Positions 1-8,196 of a DNA stretch of 64,000 nucleotides are shown here, piece after piece; within the stretch, counting starts at the first letter, position 1; each line of letters opens with the position of its first letter. Origin of the DNA: Chryseobacterium lactis. GTDB lineage: Bacteria > Bacteroidota > Bacteroidia > Flavobacteriales > Weeksellaceae. Made by a program: the position numbers and the translations under genes. The notes under the pieces are model-generated. The model was not told where the DNA came from. It saw only the letters and a program-made list of their open reading frames with translations, and searched no databases. The stretch lies in assembly GCF_003815875.1 (NCBI RefSeq), contig NZ_CP033924.1, positions 2,976,001 to 3,040,000 of the forward strand, written 5' to 3'.

Positions 1-82
1 ATCCTACCAAATCCACAGCTTTTACAAAGCCTGAAAGGATAAAAATGACAGCAATAATAAAGCGTAATAAACCTTTGATCAT
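1..82 (-). CDS. DoxX/BT_3928-type membrane protein, 5' end only
   Basis: Only the first 27 codons lie in the window; the gene continues beyond base 1. The ATG is at 82-80, one base after the TAA of the DUF1599 gene, so the two are translationally coupled. The visible start (MIKGLLRFIIAVIFILSGF, then VKAVDLVG) is a hydrophobic first membrane helix ending in the SGFxKAxDxxG pattern typical of DoxX-like proteins of Bacteroidota. These are four-helix inner-membrane proteins, often of unknown function, and are commonly found near folP in this phylum. The family call is by pattern only because the rest of the protein is not visible. Confidence 0.6.
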   Translation of the reverse strand, partial: MIKGLLRFIIAVIFILSGFVKAVDLVG

Positions 83-83
83 G

Positions 84-650
84 TTAAATATTTTTGGGTT
101 CGAATTGATTTTCTTTTTCAGAGAACTTAATCAGACAAAAGACAGCATAATTCAGCATGTCGAAATAATTGGCATCCAGGCCTTCCGAAACAATAGTTTG
201 CCCCTGGTTATCTTCAATTTGTTTGGTTCTCAATACTTTCTGGTAAATAAGATCTGTAATAGAAGAAATTCTCATATCTCTCCATGCCTCGCCATAATCA
301 TGATTTTTTCTTTCCATTAAAGCTTTCGCTTCGTTGGCATATTTGTCATACAGACTTAAAATCTCTTCTTTATTTTCATTAAAATCATTGGATAGACCTT
401 TCTCAAGCTGGATAAGTCCAATGATAGAGTAGTTGACAATTGCGATAAATTCATCCTCCTCACTTTCATCCACCATTTTTTTATCAGTCATCTGCAAAGT
501 ACGGATTCTATTGACTTTGATATAAATCTGATCCGTAATGGAACTCGGCCTTAAAACCCTCCACGCTGCTCCATAATCCTGTAGCTTTTTACCGAAAAGA
601 TCACGACACTGACTGATAATTTTCTCGAATTGTATTGATGTTTGTAACAT
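84..650 (-). CDS. DUF1599 domain protein with two repeated domains
   Basis: A 188-aa soluble protein without signal peptide. It is an internal duplication: residues about 16-83 and 107-176 share the pattern K-x-x-DYG-x-AWR-x-x-R-x-SSITD-x-IY-x-KV-x-R followed by a conserved NY and a hydrophobic segment. This matches DUF1599, a family of unknown biochemical role that some authors link to nucleotide metabolism or modification. It sits divergently from folP and directly upstream of a DoxX-like gene, an arrangement common in flavobacteria. A -7 promoter element (TATATTTG read on the minus strand) is at 675-668, giving a short leader of about 13 nt. The function is unknown; the family call is fairly sure. 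Confidence 0.8.
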   Translation of the reverse strand: MLQTSIQFEKIISQCRDLFGKKLQDYGAAWRVLRPSSITDQIYIKVNRIRTLQMTDKKMVDESEEDEFIAIVNYSIIGLIQLEKGLSNDFNENKEEILSLYDKYANEAKALMERKNHDYGEAWRDMRISSITDLIYQKVLRTKQIEDNQGQTIVSEGLDANYFDMLNYAVFCLIKFSEKENQFEPKNI

Positions 651-667
651 AAGTTTTCTTAATCTTC

Positions 668-675
668 CAAATATA
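668..675 (-). promoter_or_regulatory. -7 element of the DUF1599 gene
   Basis: TATATTTG on the minus strand matches the Bacteroidota -7 consensus TAnnTTTG. It lies 18 nt before the ATG at 650. No clear -33 TTG is seen at the usual spacing, so this is a half-supported promoter. Confidence 0.5.
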
Positions 676-974
676 CGAATTAGGTTCGATATTTACGAGT
701 GAGAGCAAAGGGTTGAGAGCGTAGAAGGAGATAATTTACAAAGACTATCTGCCCTTTATAATTTTAACCAAAGACGGGTAATATGTGGCTATATTAATAG
801 CTTTAGCTATGTTCTTAACTCTTCTTAAACACTTAAAAGATCTTAATGATTCGGATATTTTGAAAAAATAGACTCTAGTATGTATTTGATAATTCAGCAA
901 TTTTTGCCCTTAAAGAATCAGATTTTTTCTCATCTTTTCTTTTTATTCCTCAGCTACAATTCCAAATTAGTCAC

Positions 975-982
975 TAATTTTG
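975..982 (+). promoter_or_regulatory. -7 element of folP
   Basis: TAATTTTG matches TAnnTTTG. The predicted start of transcription is near 987, giving a leader of roughly 33 nt before the ATG at 1020. No clear -33 TTG is present. Confidence 0.5.
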
Positions 983-1019
983 TAACCTACAAAAATCATT
1001 CATCATTTATAAACATCCC

Positions 1020-1886
1020 ATGCTCTCAAACCTTTCTATAGACAAACCATCTGACTCTGCTACCTTTTCGCTTAATTGTAATGGTCGTCTTGTACAGCTC
1101 GATATTCCAAAAATAATGGGAATCCTCAATCTTACTCCAGACTCTTTTTCAGATGGAGGTCAATTTAATAGCGAAAAATCAGCCCTGATTCAAGCAGAAA
1201 AATTACTGAAGGAAGGTGCCGAAATTATTGATATCGGGCCACAATCTACCCGCCCGAATGCTGAATTTTTGAGTGCTGAAAAAGAAATTAACCGAATTGG
1301 AAATATTATTTCCCGGATTAAAAAAGAATTTCCGGAAGCACTAATTTCACTCGACACATTTTATGCAGAAACCATAAAATTTGGGTTTAATGAAGGAATT
1401 GATATGATCAATGATATATCAGGCGGTCAGTACGATGCAAAGATGTTTGACATTGCAGCAGAAACAAAACTTCCTTATATTTTGATGCATGTCAATCCAT
1501 CTTATGAAAGCATGCATGATAAAATTGAATTTAAAGATATTACTCTTGAAGTTAACAGATATTTTTCTCAAAAAGCAACAGAGCTTTTACAAAAAGGAGT
1601 AACAGATATTATCCTTGACCCGGGATTCGGTTTTGGTAAAACAGTCGATGATCAGATGAAAATGATGAACGAAGTAGAATATCTTGGTTTTAGAAAGTTT
1701 CCTTTGTTAATAGGTATTTCCAGGAAATCATTTATCTATAAGCCACTGGGAAAATCACCATTGGATATCAATGAGGAAACACAAAAACTTCATAGGAAAG
1801 TTTTAGAACAAGGGGCTAAAATTCTAAGGGTTCATGAGGTCGCTGCGGCAAAGGAAACGTTGACTCAGTTTTTACGAAAAAAATAA
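1020..1886 (+). CDS. folP: Dihydropteroate synthase
   Basis: A 288-aa cytoplasmic enzyme of folate synthesis. It condenses 6-hydroxymethyl-7,8-dihydropterin pyrophosphate with p-aminobenzoate to 7,8-dihydropteroate and is the target of sulfonamides. Diagnostic motifs of the TIM-barrel family are visible: IMGILNLTPDSFSDGG near residue 32, EIIDIGPQSTRP near 70 (DIGxxSTRP), a DISGG around 130, DPGFGFGK near 198 and GISRKSF near 230. The length is normal for the family. The start is the first ATG after the -7 element at 975-982. The gene is monocistronic here, divergent from the DUF1599 gene, and the next transcript (ilv leader) has its own promoter just after the stop. Confidence 0.96.
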   Translation: MLSNLSIDKPSDSATFSLNCNGRLVQLDIPKIMGILNLTPDSFSDGGQFNSEKSALIQAEKLLKEGAEIIDIGPQSTRPNAEFLSAEKEINRIGNIISRIKKEFPEALISLDTFYAETIKFGFNEGIDMINDISGGQYDAKMFDIAAETKLPYILMHVNPSYESMHDKIEFKDITLEVNRYFSQKATELLQKGVTDIILDPGFGFGKTVDDQMKMMNEVEYLGFRKFPLLIGISRKSFIYKPLGKSPLDINEETQKLHRKVLEQGAKILRVHEVAAAKETLTQFLRKK

Positions 1887-1902
1887 AAAGTGTTAAAAAA
1901 AC

Positions 1903-1932
1903 TTGTGAGTAATTAAAAAGTTTATACATTTG
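1903..1932 (+). promoter_or_regulatory. Promoter of the ilv operon
   Basis: TTG at 1903-1905, a 19-nt spacer, then TACATTTG at 1925-1932. Both elements and the spacing match the Bacteroidota housekeeping promoter TTG-N17-23-TAnnTTTG. The expected start of transcription is 5-7 nt after the -7 box, that is at or next to the ATG of the first leader peptide at 1937, so the transcript would begin with, or almost with, its start codon. Confidence 0.8.
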
Positions 1933-1936
1933 CACT

Positions 1937-2020
1937 ATGAATTTTACGAATCAGAAAAATATCATTGTCATTTCTATTATTGCTGTTGTCATTAACAACA
2001 GTAAGGAAGCGGCATTTTAA
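1937..2020 (+). CDS. ilv operon leader peptide 1 (Ile/Val-rich)
   Basis: A 27-codon frame beginning MNFTNQKN and continuing with an 11-residue run of six Ile and three Val interrupted only by one Ser and one Ala (codons 9-19), ending NNSKEAAF-stop. The run is just what a ribosome-mediated attenuator for branched-chain amino acids needs. The ATG lies 5 nt after the -7 box, so the mRNA may be leaderless. A hairpin can form at 1983-2001 (CTGTTGT with ACAACAG). The end of the frame (GAAGCGGC, 2006-2013) can pair with the 5' arm of the terminator at 2048-2055. The role is inferred from composition, position and RNA folding; the peptide itself is probably not functional. Confidence 0.85.
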   Translation: MNFTNQKNIIVISIIAVVINNSKEAAF

Positions 2021-2075
2021 ATAGAATTTAATTTAAATTATATACAAGCCGTTTCATCGTTGAAACGGCTTTTTT
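2006..2075 (+). promoter_or_regulatory. Attenuator 1: antiterminator and terminator of the ilv leader
   Basis: The terminator is an 11-bp perfect stem (AAGCCGTTTCA, 2046-2056; TGAAACGGCTT, 2061-2071) with a 4-nt loop and a T run to 2075. Its 5' arm (GCCGTTTC, 2048-2055) can pair over 8 bp, with one G-U, with GAAGCGGC at 2006-2013 inside the last codons of leader peptide 1. A ribosome stalled at the Ile/Val codons leaves 2006-2013 free, so the terminator is broken. A ribosome reaching the stop at 2018-2020 covers it, so the terminator forms. Confidence 0.8.
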
Positions 2076-2100
2076 GTTTTAATTTTTTATTGTACAAAGT

Positions 2101-2157
2101 ATGTATCAGTTATTAGCAGTAATTATTATCGTCATTATTATTCCCTTGCGTCTGTGA
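2101..2157 (+). CDS. ilv operon leader peptide 2 (Ile/Val/Leu-rich)
   Basis: An 18-codon frame, MYQLLAVIIIVIIIPLRL-stop, with six Ile, two Val and four Leu. It starts 25 nt after the T run of terminator 1 and has no convincing promoter of its own, so it should be translated only on transcripts that read through attenuator 1. Unlike peptide 1 it contains Leu codons (TTA TTA near the start; TTG and CTG at the end). Its stop codon TGA (2155-2157) is inside the antiterminator strand, so termination of translation directly decides the RNA fold. It is a control element rather than a functional protein. Confidence 0.85.
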   Translation: MYQLLAVIIIVIIIPLRL

Positions 2158-2218
2158 GAAGGAAAGTGTATGACTGTACATATATGAAGCCCTCTCACAG
2201 CGTGAGAGGGCTTTTTTT
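2152..2218 (+). promoter_or_regulatory. Attenuator 2: antiterminator and terminator of the ilv leader
   Basis: The terminator is a 12-bp perfect stem (AAGCCCTCTCAC, 2187-2198; GTGAGAGGGCTT, 2202-2213) with a 3-nt loop and a run of T to 2218. The strand CTGTGAGA (2152-2159), then GG (2161-2162) after one bulged A, pairs with CCTCTCACAG (2191-2200) over 10 bp. This antiterminator overlaps the stop codon of leader peptide 2. It is a second complete stall-or-terminate switch, 34 nt before the ilvE start codon. Confidence 0.8.
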
Positions 2219-2251
2219 ATTCCCTTAGTTAATTTTTTAAACCTTTATAGC

Positions 2252-3124
2252 ATGTATTATAACGACGACACTGTCATCTATTTTGATGGAAACTTTATGA
2301 AAGCCAAAGACGCCGGAACAGATCTTTACGGACAATCTCTCCACTATGGATATTCCGTTTTTGAAGGTATAAAATCCTACAGTACAGATCATGGAACCAA
2401 AATTTTTAAAGCTAAAGAACATTACGAAAGACTGAGAAACTCTGCAGAACTGATGCATATTCCCTTTGATTATTCTGCAGATGAGCTTACAGAACTTACC
2501 TATGAGCTTTTAGAACGTAACGGATTCTCAGATGCTTACATCCGTCCACTGGTAACCTGTTCTCCCAATATGTCTCTTTCCAAAGGTAAAAAATCCTACC
2601 TGTCTTTACTTGCCTGGGAATGGAGCAACGGTTATCTGGCTGATAAAATGAAAATCATGACGTCAGATTTCCAGCGCCCGAATCCCAAAGCTTTCAAGGT
2701 TGAAGCTAAAGTAGGAGGTCATTATGTAAATTCTATTCTGGCTTGCCAGGATGCCAAAGACAAAGGATATGATGAAGCTCTTGTTTTAGATGAAAACGGA
2801 AATGTTGCGGAAAGTTCGGGGGCAAATGTTTTCTATGAAAAAGACGGTGTATTATTCACTCCTGCTAAAGGAAGTATCCTTCCTGGAATCACCAGGCAAA
2901 CGGTTATGGAGATCTGTACTGAGCTGGATATTCCTGTGCAGGAAACATTTTTTAAACCTGAAGAAATGCGTGGTGCCGATGCAGGCTTTTTCTGTGGTAC
3001 CGCTGCCGAAATCGTTGCCCTTGATTCATTGGACGATGTTCCTTTTACCAGAAGCTGGGAAGATACACAAAGTAAAAAAGTACAACAGGCTTATTTGAAA
3101 ATGGTAAGAGTTCTGTCATTGTAA
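2252..3124 (+). CDS. ilvE: Branched-chain amino acid aminotransferase
   Basis: A 290-aa class IV PLP aminotransferase. It catalyses the last step of Ile, Val and Leu synthesis, moving the amino group between glutamate and the 2-oxoacids. Visible signs are HYGYSVFEGIKSY near residue 31, the PLP lysine K153 in EAKVGGHYVNS, the AESSGANVF stretch and LPGITRQTV near 210, all in the family order. Length is normal. It is the first structural gene of the operon, 34 nt after the second attenuator, so its expression should depend on both switches. A 201-nt gap separates it from ilvD. That gap carries a -7-like TAGTTTTG (3232-3239) without a matching -33, so a secondary internal promoter is possible. 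Confidence 0.95.
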   Translation: MYYNDDTVIYFDGNFMKAKDAGTDLYGQSLHYGYSVFEGIKSYSTDHGTKIFKAKEHYERLRNSAELMHIPFDYSADELTELTYELLERNGFSDAYIRPLVTCSPNMSLSKGKKSYLSLLAWEWSNGYLADKMKIMTSDFQRPNPKAFKVEAKVGGHYVNSILACQDAKDKGYDEALVLDENGNVAESSGANVFYEKDGVLFTPAKGSILPGITRQTVMEICTELDIPVQETFFKPEEMRGADAGFFCGTAAEIVALDSLDDVPFTRSWEDTQSKKVQQAYLKMVRVLSL

Positions 3125-3325
3125 ATTTTTAAAAATTAAACAATTGATTATCAAATAAATACATCTGTTTTTCAAACGATTGAGTATTGTAGTTTTCAGG
3201 AAAGTTAAAACTAAAACAATATTACAAGCTGTAGTTTTGGATCAAAATTAAATAAAAACTTCATGTATGAATTTCGGAAAAATGGAAATTTTTAATGCCG
3301 GACTGAGAGAAAAGAAGAAAAGAAA

Positions 3326-5017
3326 ATGCAAGACAATATGTTAAATAAATATTCAAAAACATTCACACAAAACAGTGAGCAGCCCGCAGCAAAAGCCATG
3401 TTGTACGGGATAGGTTTTACAGAAGAAGATATGCAGAAGGCTCAGGTCGGAATTGCAAGTATGGGCTATGACGGAAATACCTGCAATATGCACCTGAATG
3501 ATTTGGCTAAAGTTGTAAAAAGAGGAACCTGGGCTCAAGGTCTTGCAGGATTGGTGTTCAATACCATCGGTGTAAGTGACGGAATGAGCAATGGAACTGA
3601 TGGAATGCGATATTCTCTGGTAAGCAGGGACGTTATTGCAGACAGCATTGAAGCCATCTGTGGTGCCCAGTATTATGATGGACTTATCGCTTTACCGGGG
3701 TGTGATAAAAATATGCCGGGAACTATTATCGCCATGGGAAGACTTGACAGGCCTTCAATCATGGTGTATGGCGGAACAATCGCTCCCGGATGTTACAAAG
3801 GAGAAGCCCTCAATATTGTTTCTGCCTTTGAAGCGCTGGGAAAAAAGATAGCCGGAGAAATTTCTGAAGAAGATTTCGAGGGTGTAGTTAAAAATTCTTG
3901 TCCCGGAGCCGGAGCATGCGGAGGTATGTATACAGCCAATACGATGGCATCAGCAATAGAAGCATTGGGGATGAGCCTGCCATATTCTTCTTCTAATCCG
4001 GCCTTGAGCGAAGAAAAAAAAGAAGAATGTCTGGAAGCCGGAAAGTATCTGAAAATATTATTGGAAAAAGATATCAAACCTTCTGATATCATGACGCGAA
4101 AAGCTTTTGAAAATGCACTTCGCATAATTGTTATTCTGGGTGGTAGTACCAACGCAGTCCTGCATTTTATTGCCATGGCTAAAAGCGTCGGAGTATCAAT
4201 TACCCAGGATGATTTCCAAAAAATGAGCGACTGTACACCTGTTTTGGCTGATCTTAAACCAAGCGGAAAATACCTAATGCAGGACTTGCACGAACATGGA
4301 GGAACTCCGGCTGTTATGAAATACTTATTGGAGCAGGGATTATTACATGGAGATTGTTTAACGGTTACCGGAAGAACTTTATCCGAAAACCTTGAAAATG
4401 TTCCTGATTTGAATTTTAATAAGCAGAAGATTATCAGACCTTTATCAAACCCGATAAAAGAAACAGGACACCTGAGAATTCTGTATGGAAATCTGGCAGA
4501 ACAGGGAAGTGTTGCCAAGATCACAGGAAAAGAAGGTGAACGCTTTACGGGAAAAGCTAGAGTATTTGATGGAGAAAAGAACCTGATCCGGGGCATCGAA
4601 GACGGAACCGTACAACAAGGCGATGTCATTGTAATCCGTCATGAAGGCCCAAAAGGAGCACCGGGTATGCCTGAAATGCTGAAGCCAACCAGCGCTTTGA
4701 TAGGTGCGGGTTTAGGAAACAGTGTCGCTTTAATTACAGATGGAAGGTTCAGTGGAGGGACGCATGGCTTTGTGGTAGGACATATTACTCCTGAAGCTCA
4801 TGAAGGAGGTTTGATTGCTTTTGTGAAAGATAATGACCTGATCGAAATTGATGCAGTAAACAATACCATTGAATTAAAAGTTTCTGAAGAAGAAATAGCC
4901 AGAAGAAAAGAAGGATGGCAAAAGCCTGAGCTTAAGGTAAAAAAAGGACTCTTGTACAAATATGCCCTTACCGTATCATCAGCCGCCGAAGGCTGCGTAA
5001 CAGACGAAATCACTTAA
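3326..5017 (+). CDS. ilvD: Dihydroxy-acid dehydratase
   Basis: A 563-aa Fe-S enzyme that dehydrates 2,3-dihydroxy-isovalerate and 2,3-dihydroxy-3-methylvalerate to the 2-oxoacids, the third step of Val and Ile synthesis. Seen in order: GCDKNMPG near 125 and [17 protein letters not shown] near 190, which supply cluster-ligand cysteines, and [16 protein letters not shown] near 475, the family signature. Length is normal. The ATG at 3326 follows a purine-rich stretch; an in-frame ATG at 3338 (MLNKYSKTF) is an equally possible start because the conserved protein begins about there. It is the second structural gene of the ilv operon, with 11 nt to ilvB. Confidence 0.95.
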   Translation: MQDNMLNKYSKTFTQNSEQPAAKAMLYGIGFTEEDMQKAQVGIASMGYDGNTCNMHLNDLAKVVKRGTWAQGLAGLVFNTIGVSDGMSNGTDGMRYSLVSRDVIADSIEAICGAQYYDGLIALPGCDKNMPGTIIAMGRLDRPSIMVYGGTIAPGCYKGEALNIVSAFEALGKKIAGEISEEDFEGVVKNSCPGAGACGGMYTANTMASAIEALGMSLPYSSSNPALSEEKKEECLEAGKYLKILLEKDIKPSDIMTRKAFENALRIIVILGGSTNAVLHFIAMAKSVGVSITQDDFQKMSDCTPVLADLKPSGKYLMQDLHEHGGTPAVMKYLLEQGLLHGDCLTVTGRTLSENLENVPDLNFNKQKIIRPLSNPIKETGHLRILYGNLAEQGSVAKITGKEGERFTGKARVFDGEKNLIRGIEDGTVQQGDVIVIRHEGPKGAPGMPEMLKPTSALIGAGLGNSVALITDGRFSGGTHGFVVGHITPEAHEGGLIAFVKDNDLIEIDAVNNTIELKVSEEEIARRKEGWQKPELKVKKGLLYKYALTVSSAAEGCVTDEIT

Positions 5018-5028
5018 TAAAATCATAA

Positions 5029-6753
5029 ATGAAGAACCCGAATTTATCAATAGAAAAAGAGCTTAGCGGCAGCCGGATTATCCTTGAAGCTTTTCTTCAG
5101 GAAGGAGTGAAAACCATTTTCGGATATCCCGGTGGTGCCATTATTCCCATTTACGATGCTCTTTATGATTATCAGGAAAAGCTGAAACATATTCTGGTGC
5201 GGCATGAGCAGGCAGCTGTACATGCAGCACAGGGATTGGCCAGGGTCTCAGGAGAAGTAGGTGTGGTAATGGCTACAAGTGGTCCCGGAGCAACCAATCT
5301 GGTGACAGGATTAGCTGATGCATTATTGGATAATACCCCTGTTGTATGCATTACAGGACAGGTTTTTGACCATCTTTTGGGAACAGATGCTTTTCAGGAA
5401 ATCGATGTCATGAATATCACAAGCCCGGTAACCAAATGGAATTATCAGGTTACCGATGCCAATGAGCTTCCTGAAGTTTTGGCTAAAGCATTCTATATCG
5501 CAAGATCAGGACGTCCCGGTCCGGTATTGATTGATGTCACGAAAAATGCCCAGTTGCAGCATGTTCTTTATACAGGATATACGCCGTGTCACTCATTGAG
5601 AAGCTACAGACCTGATCCTGTTCCTTGCATGGATAGTATTGAAAAAGCGGCTGCTTTGATTAATACAGCAGAGAAGCCTTTCATTATTGCAGGTCAGGGA
5701 ATTCTTTTAGGGAAAGCTGAAAAAGAATTTTTAGAGTTTGCCGAAAAGTCAGGAATTCCTGTAGCATGGACGGTTTTAGGAATGAGCGCTATTCCTACAG
5801 ATCATCCGCAGGCAGTAGGAATGGTAGGAATGCACGGAAATTACGGACCCAATGTTCTTTCCAATCAATGTGATGTTTTGATTGCTGTAGGAATGCGTTT
5901 TGACGATCGTGTTACAGGAAGATTAGACCAGTATGTGAAGCAAGCTAAAGTGATTCATCTCGATATTGATAAAGCGGAGATCAATAAAAATGTGATTGTT
6001 GATGTACCGATTCTTGGGAACTGTAAGCATACTTTACCGCTTCTTACTGAGCTTATTCAGAAAAGGCAACATCCTGACTGGCATAAAAAATTCAAAGATT
6101 GTTATGAAATTGAAAGCATTAATCTTATTAATCGTGAATTGTACCCTGAAGAAGGAGAGATCACGATGGGAGAAGTTATCCGATGTCTCAACGAGATGAC
6201 TGAAGGAGAAGCAGTGATTGTAACTGACGTAGGACAGCATCAAATGGCAACTTGTCGTTATTCAAAATTTAATAATTCAAGAACAAATATTACAAGTGGC
6301 GGATTGGGAACGATGGGATTTTGTCTTCCCGCTGCAATGGGAGCAGCTTATGGAGATACCGGCAGGCAGATTATTGCGGTCATGGGAGATGGAGGCGCCC
6401 AGATGAATATTCAGGAATTGGGAACCATTATGCAGTATCGTCCAGAGATCAAAATTTTGATCCTTAATAACAGTTATCTCGGTATGGTAAGGCAGTGGCA
6501 GGAATTGTTTCACGAAGAAAGATATTCGTCAGTAGATATTAAGAGTCCGGATTTTGTACAGGTCGCCAAAGGCTATGATATTCCTGGAAGAAAGGTTTCT
6601 CAGAGAGTAGATTTGGAGAATGGACTTCTCGAAATGCTTGACCACCGGGGAACTTTTCTTCTCGAAGTCATGACCGGTAAAGAACATAATGTATTTCCCA
6701 TGATTCCTCAGGGAAAAAGTGTTTCAGAAATAGTACTGAATAATAATTTTTAA
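5029..6753 (+). CDS. ilvB: Acetolactate synthase, large catalytic subunit
   Basis: A 574-aa TPP/FAD enzyme that condenses pyruvate with pyruvate or 2-oxobutyrate to acetolactate or acetohydroxybutyrate, the first common step of Val and Ile synthesis. Seen: GYPGGAIIPIYDAL at the start of the TPP N-domain, the TPP-activating glutamate in RHEQAAVHAAQG near 64, the MATSGPGATNLVTG stretch, and the C-terminal TPP/Mg motif GDGGAQMN with LNNSYLGMVRQWQ near 455-490. Length is standard. It lies between ilvD (11 nt) and ilvN (11 nt), which argues for one transcript. Confidence 0.95.
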   Translation: MKNPNLSIEKELSGSRIILEAFLQEGVKTIFGYPGGAIIPIYDALYDYQEKLKHILVRHEQAAVHAAQGLARVSGEVGVVMATSGPGATNLVTGLADALLDNTPVVCITGQVFDHLLGTDAFQEIDVMNITSPVTKWNYQVTDANELPEVLAKAFYIARSGRPGPVLIDVTKNAQLQHVLYTGYTPCHSLRSYRPDPVPCMDSIEKAAALINTAEKPFIIAGQGILLGKAEKEFLEFAEKSGIPVAWTVLGMSAIPTDHPQAVGMVGMHGNYGPNVLSNQCDVLIAVGMRFDDRVTGRLDQYVKQAKVIHLDIDKAEINKNVIVDVPILGNCKHTLPLLTELIQKRQHPDWHKKFKDCYEIESINLINRELYPEEGEITMGEVIRCLNEMTEGEAVIVTDVGQHQMATCRYSKFNNSRTNITSGGLGTMGFCLPAAMGAAYGDTGRQIIAVMGDGGAQMNIQELGTIMQYRPEIKILILNNSYLGMVRQWQELFHEERYSSVDIKSPDFVQVAKGYDIPGRKVSQRVDLENGLLEMLDHRGTFLLEVMTGKEHNVFPMIPQGKSVSEIVLNNNF

Positions 6754-6764
6754 AAAAGAAAAAG

Positions 6765-7046
6765 ATGCAAACAGAACATAAAGAATATACAATTACAGCT
6801 TACACAGAAGATTATTTGGGATTGATCAGCCGGATCAATGCTATTTTTTCCAGAAGAAGAATCTCAATGGTCACTTTTAATGTGGGGCCTTCCGAAACAG
6901 AAAAAATTAAAAAATTCATCATCGTCATTAAGGAAACGGAAGAATCTGTTCAGAAAATTACAAGACAAATGGAAAAACAGGTGGATGTACTGGAAGTTCA
7001 TTATCATAAAAATCCACATTTTACGGCAATGGAATATGCCAGTTAA
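6765..7046 (+). CDS. ilvN: Acetolactate synthase, short regulatory subunit
   Basis: A 93-aa protein made of a single ACT domain (YTITAYTEDYLGLISRINAI, then an IFSRRRISM turn). It activates the large subunit and confers end-product inhibition, usually by valine. At 93 aa it resembles E. coli IlvN (about 96 aa) rather than the roughly 160-aa IlvH type, so it lacks the C-terminal second domain. It is 11 nt downstream of ilvB, the normal partner. I prefer this frame over an overlapping 81-aa frame at 6838-7083, which has no family features. Confidence 0.9.
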   Translation: MQTEHKEYTITAYTEDYLGLISRINAIFSRRRISMVTFNVGPSETEKIKKFIIVIKETEESVQKITRQMEKQVDVLEVHYHKNPHFTAMEYAS

Positions 7047-7137
7047 ATATAAAAGTGAAACTGTTAAGCAGGAAGAAAAATAAGACTTAAGAATCTTTAT
7101 TAATCAAAATAATACATAATAAATAAAATCAAAAAAA

Positions 7138-8184
7138 ATGGCAAAATTGAATTTTGGCGGAGTTGAAGAAAACGTAGTAACAAGAGAAGAATTTCCTTTA
7201 CAAAAAGCTCAGGAAACATTAAAAGATGAAGTAGTAGCAGTAATCGGGTATGGTGTACAGGGACCGGGACAGGCACTTAACCAGAAAGATAATGGTATTA
7301 ATGTGATTGTTGGTCAAAGAAAAAACTCAAAATCATGGGATAAAGCGGTAGCAGACGGGTTTGTTCCGGGCGAGACTTTATTTGAAATTGAAGAAGCTTT
7401 GCAAAAAGGAACCATTATCTGCTATCTTTTAAGTGATGCTGCACAAATTGAATACTGGCCTAAAGTAAAGCAACATCTTACTGCCGGAAAAGCATTGTAT
7501 TTCTCCCATGGTTTCGGAATTACTTTCAATGAACGCACCGGAATTGTTCCTCCCGCTGATGTTGACGTTTTTCTGGTTGCTCCAAAAGGATCAGGAACTT
7601 CATTGAGAAGAATGTTTCTGCAGGATAGAGGATTGAACTCCAGTTTTGCCGTATATCAGGATGCAACAGGAAAGGCCAGAGAAAGAGTGACGGCGTTAGG
7701 AATAGCGATCGGAAGCGGTTATTTATTTGAAACTGATTTTAAAAAAGAAGTATTCAGCGATTTGGCAGGTGAAAGAGGAACTCTGATGGGTGCAGTACAA
7801 GGGATTTTTGCAGCACAATATGATGTGTTGAGGAAAAACGGACACAGCCCGTCCGAAGCTTTTAATGAAACGGTAGAAGAACTTACCCAATCATTAATGC
7901 CATTAGTTGCAGAAAACGGAATGGACTGGATGTATGCGAATTGCAGCACAACAGCACAAAGAGGAGCATTGGATTGGTGGAAACGTTTCAGAGATGCTAC
8001 TTCGCCTTTATTTGAAGAGTTGTACGACAATGTTGCCAAAGGAAATGAAGCTCAAAGATCCATCGACAGCAACAGCAAACCAGATTACAGAGAAAAACTG
8101 GAAGTAGAATTGACTGAGTTGAGAGAAAGTGAAATGTGGAGAGCAGGAAAGACAGTACGAAGTCTGCGTCCAGAAAACAATTAA
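7138..8184 (+). CDS. ilvC: Ketol-acid reductoisomerase
   Basis: A 348-aa NADP(H)-dependent enzyme that isomerises and reduces acetolactate and acetohydroxybutyrate, the second step of Val and Ile synthesis. The Rossmann motif VAVIGYGVQGPGQALN is near residue 35 (GxGxxG-like). The Mg-binding region follows with SHGFGITF near 120, VAPKGSG near 145, and a C-terminal domain with DLAGERGTLMGAVQG near 205. The size lies between the short (about 330) and long (about 490) classes. It sits 91 nt after ilvN and 12 nt before ilvA within the operon. Confidence 0.93.
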   Translation: MAKLNFGGVEENVVTREEFPLQKAQETLKDEVVAVIGYGVQGPGQALNQKDNGINVIVGQRKNSKSWDKAVADGFVPGETLFEIEEALQKGTIICYLLSDAAQIEYWPKVKQHLTAGKALYFSHGFGITFNERTGIVPPADVDVFLVAPKGSGTSLRRMFLQDRGLNSSFAVYQDATGKARERVTALGIAIGSGYLFETDFKKEVFSDLAGERGTLMGAVQGIFAAQYDVLRKNGHSPSEAFNETVEELTQSLMPLVAENGMDWMYANCSTTAQRGALDWWKRFRDATSPLFEELYDNVAKGNEAQRSIDSNSKPDYREKLEVELTELRESEMWRAGKTVRSLRPENN

Positions 8185-8196
8185 TCAACATGAACA

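Larger units (their letters stand above)
651..1019. other. Divergent intergenic region between DUF1599 gene and folP
   Basis: These 369 bases hold no convincing reading frame. They contain the two divergent promoter elements (675-668 minus, 975-982 plus). The middle part, around 780-850, has the look of degenerate dispersed intergenic sequence (ATTAATAGCTTTAGC, then CTTCTTAAACACTTAAAAG). I see no hairpin terminator, which fits a region that only has to start transcription. Confidence 0.5.

Noticed and set aside
3793..4629. Long minus-strand frame (278 aa) inside ilvD
   Set aside because: It lies wholly within the strongly conserved ilvD gene, its composition is that of a reversed coding strand (many Ser, Phe, Leu, Cys), and there is no family signature.
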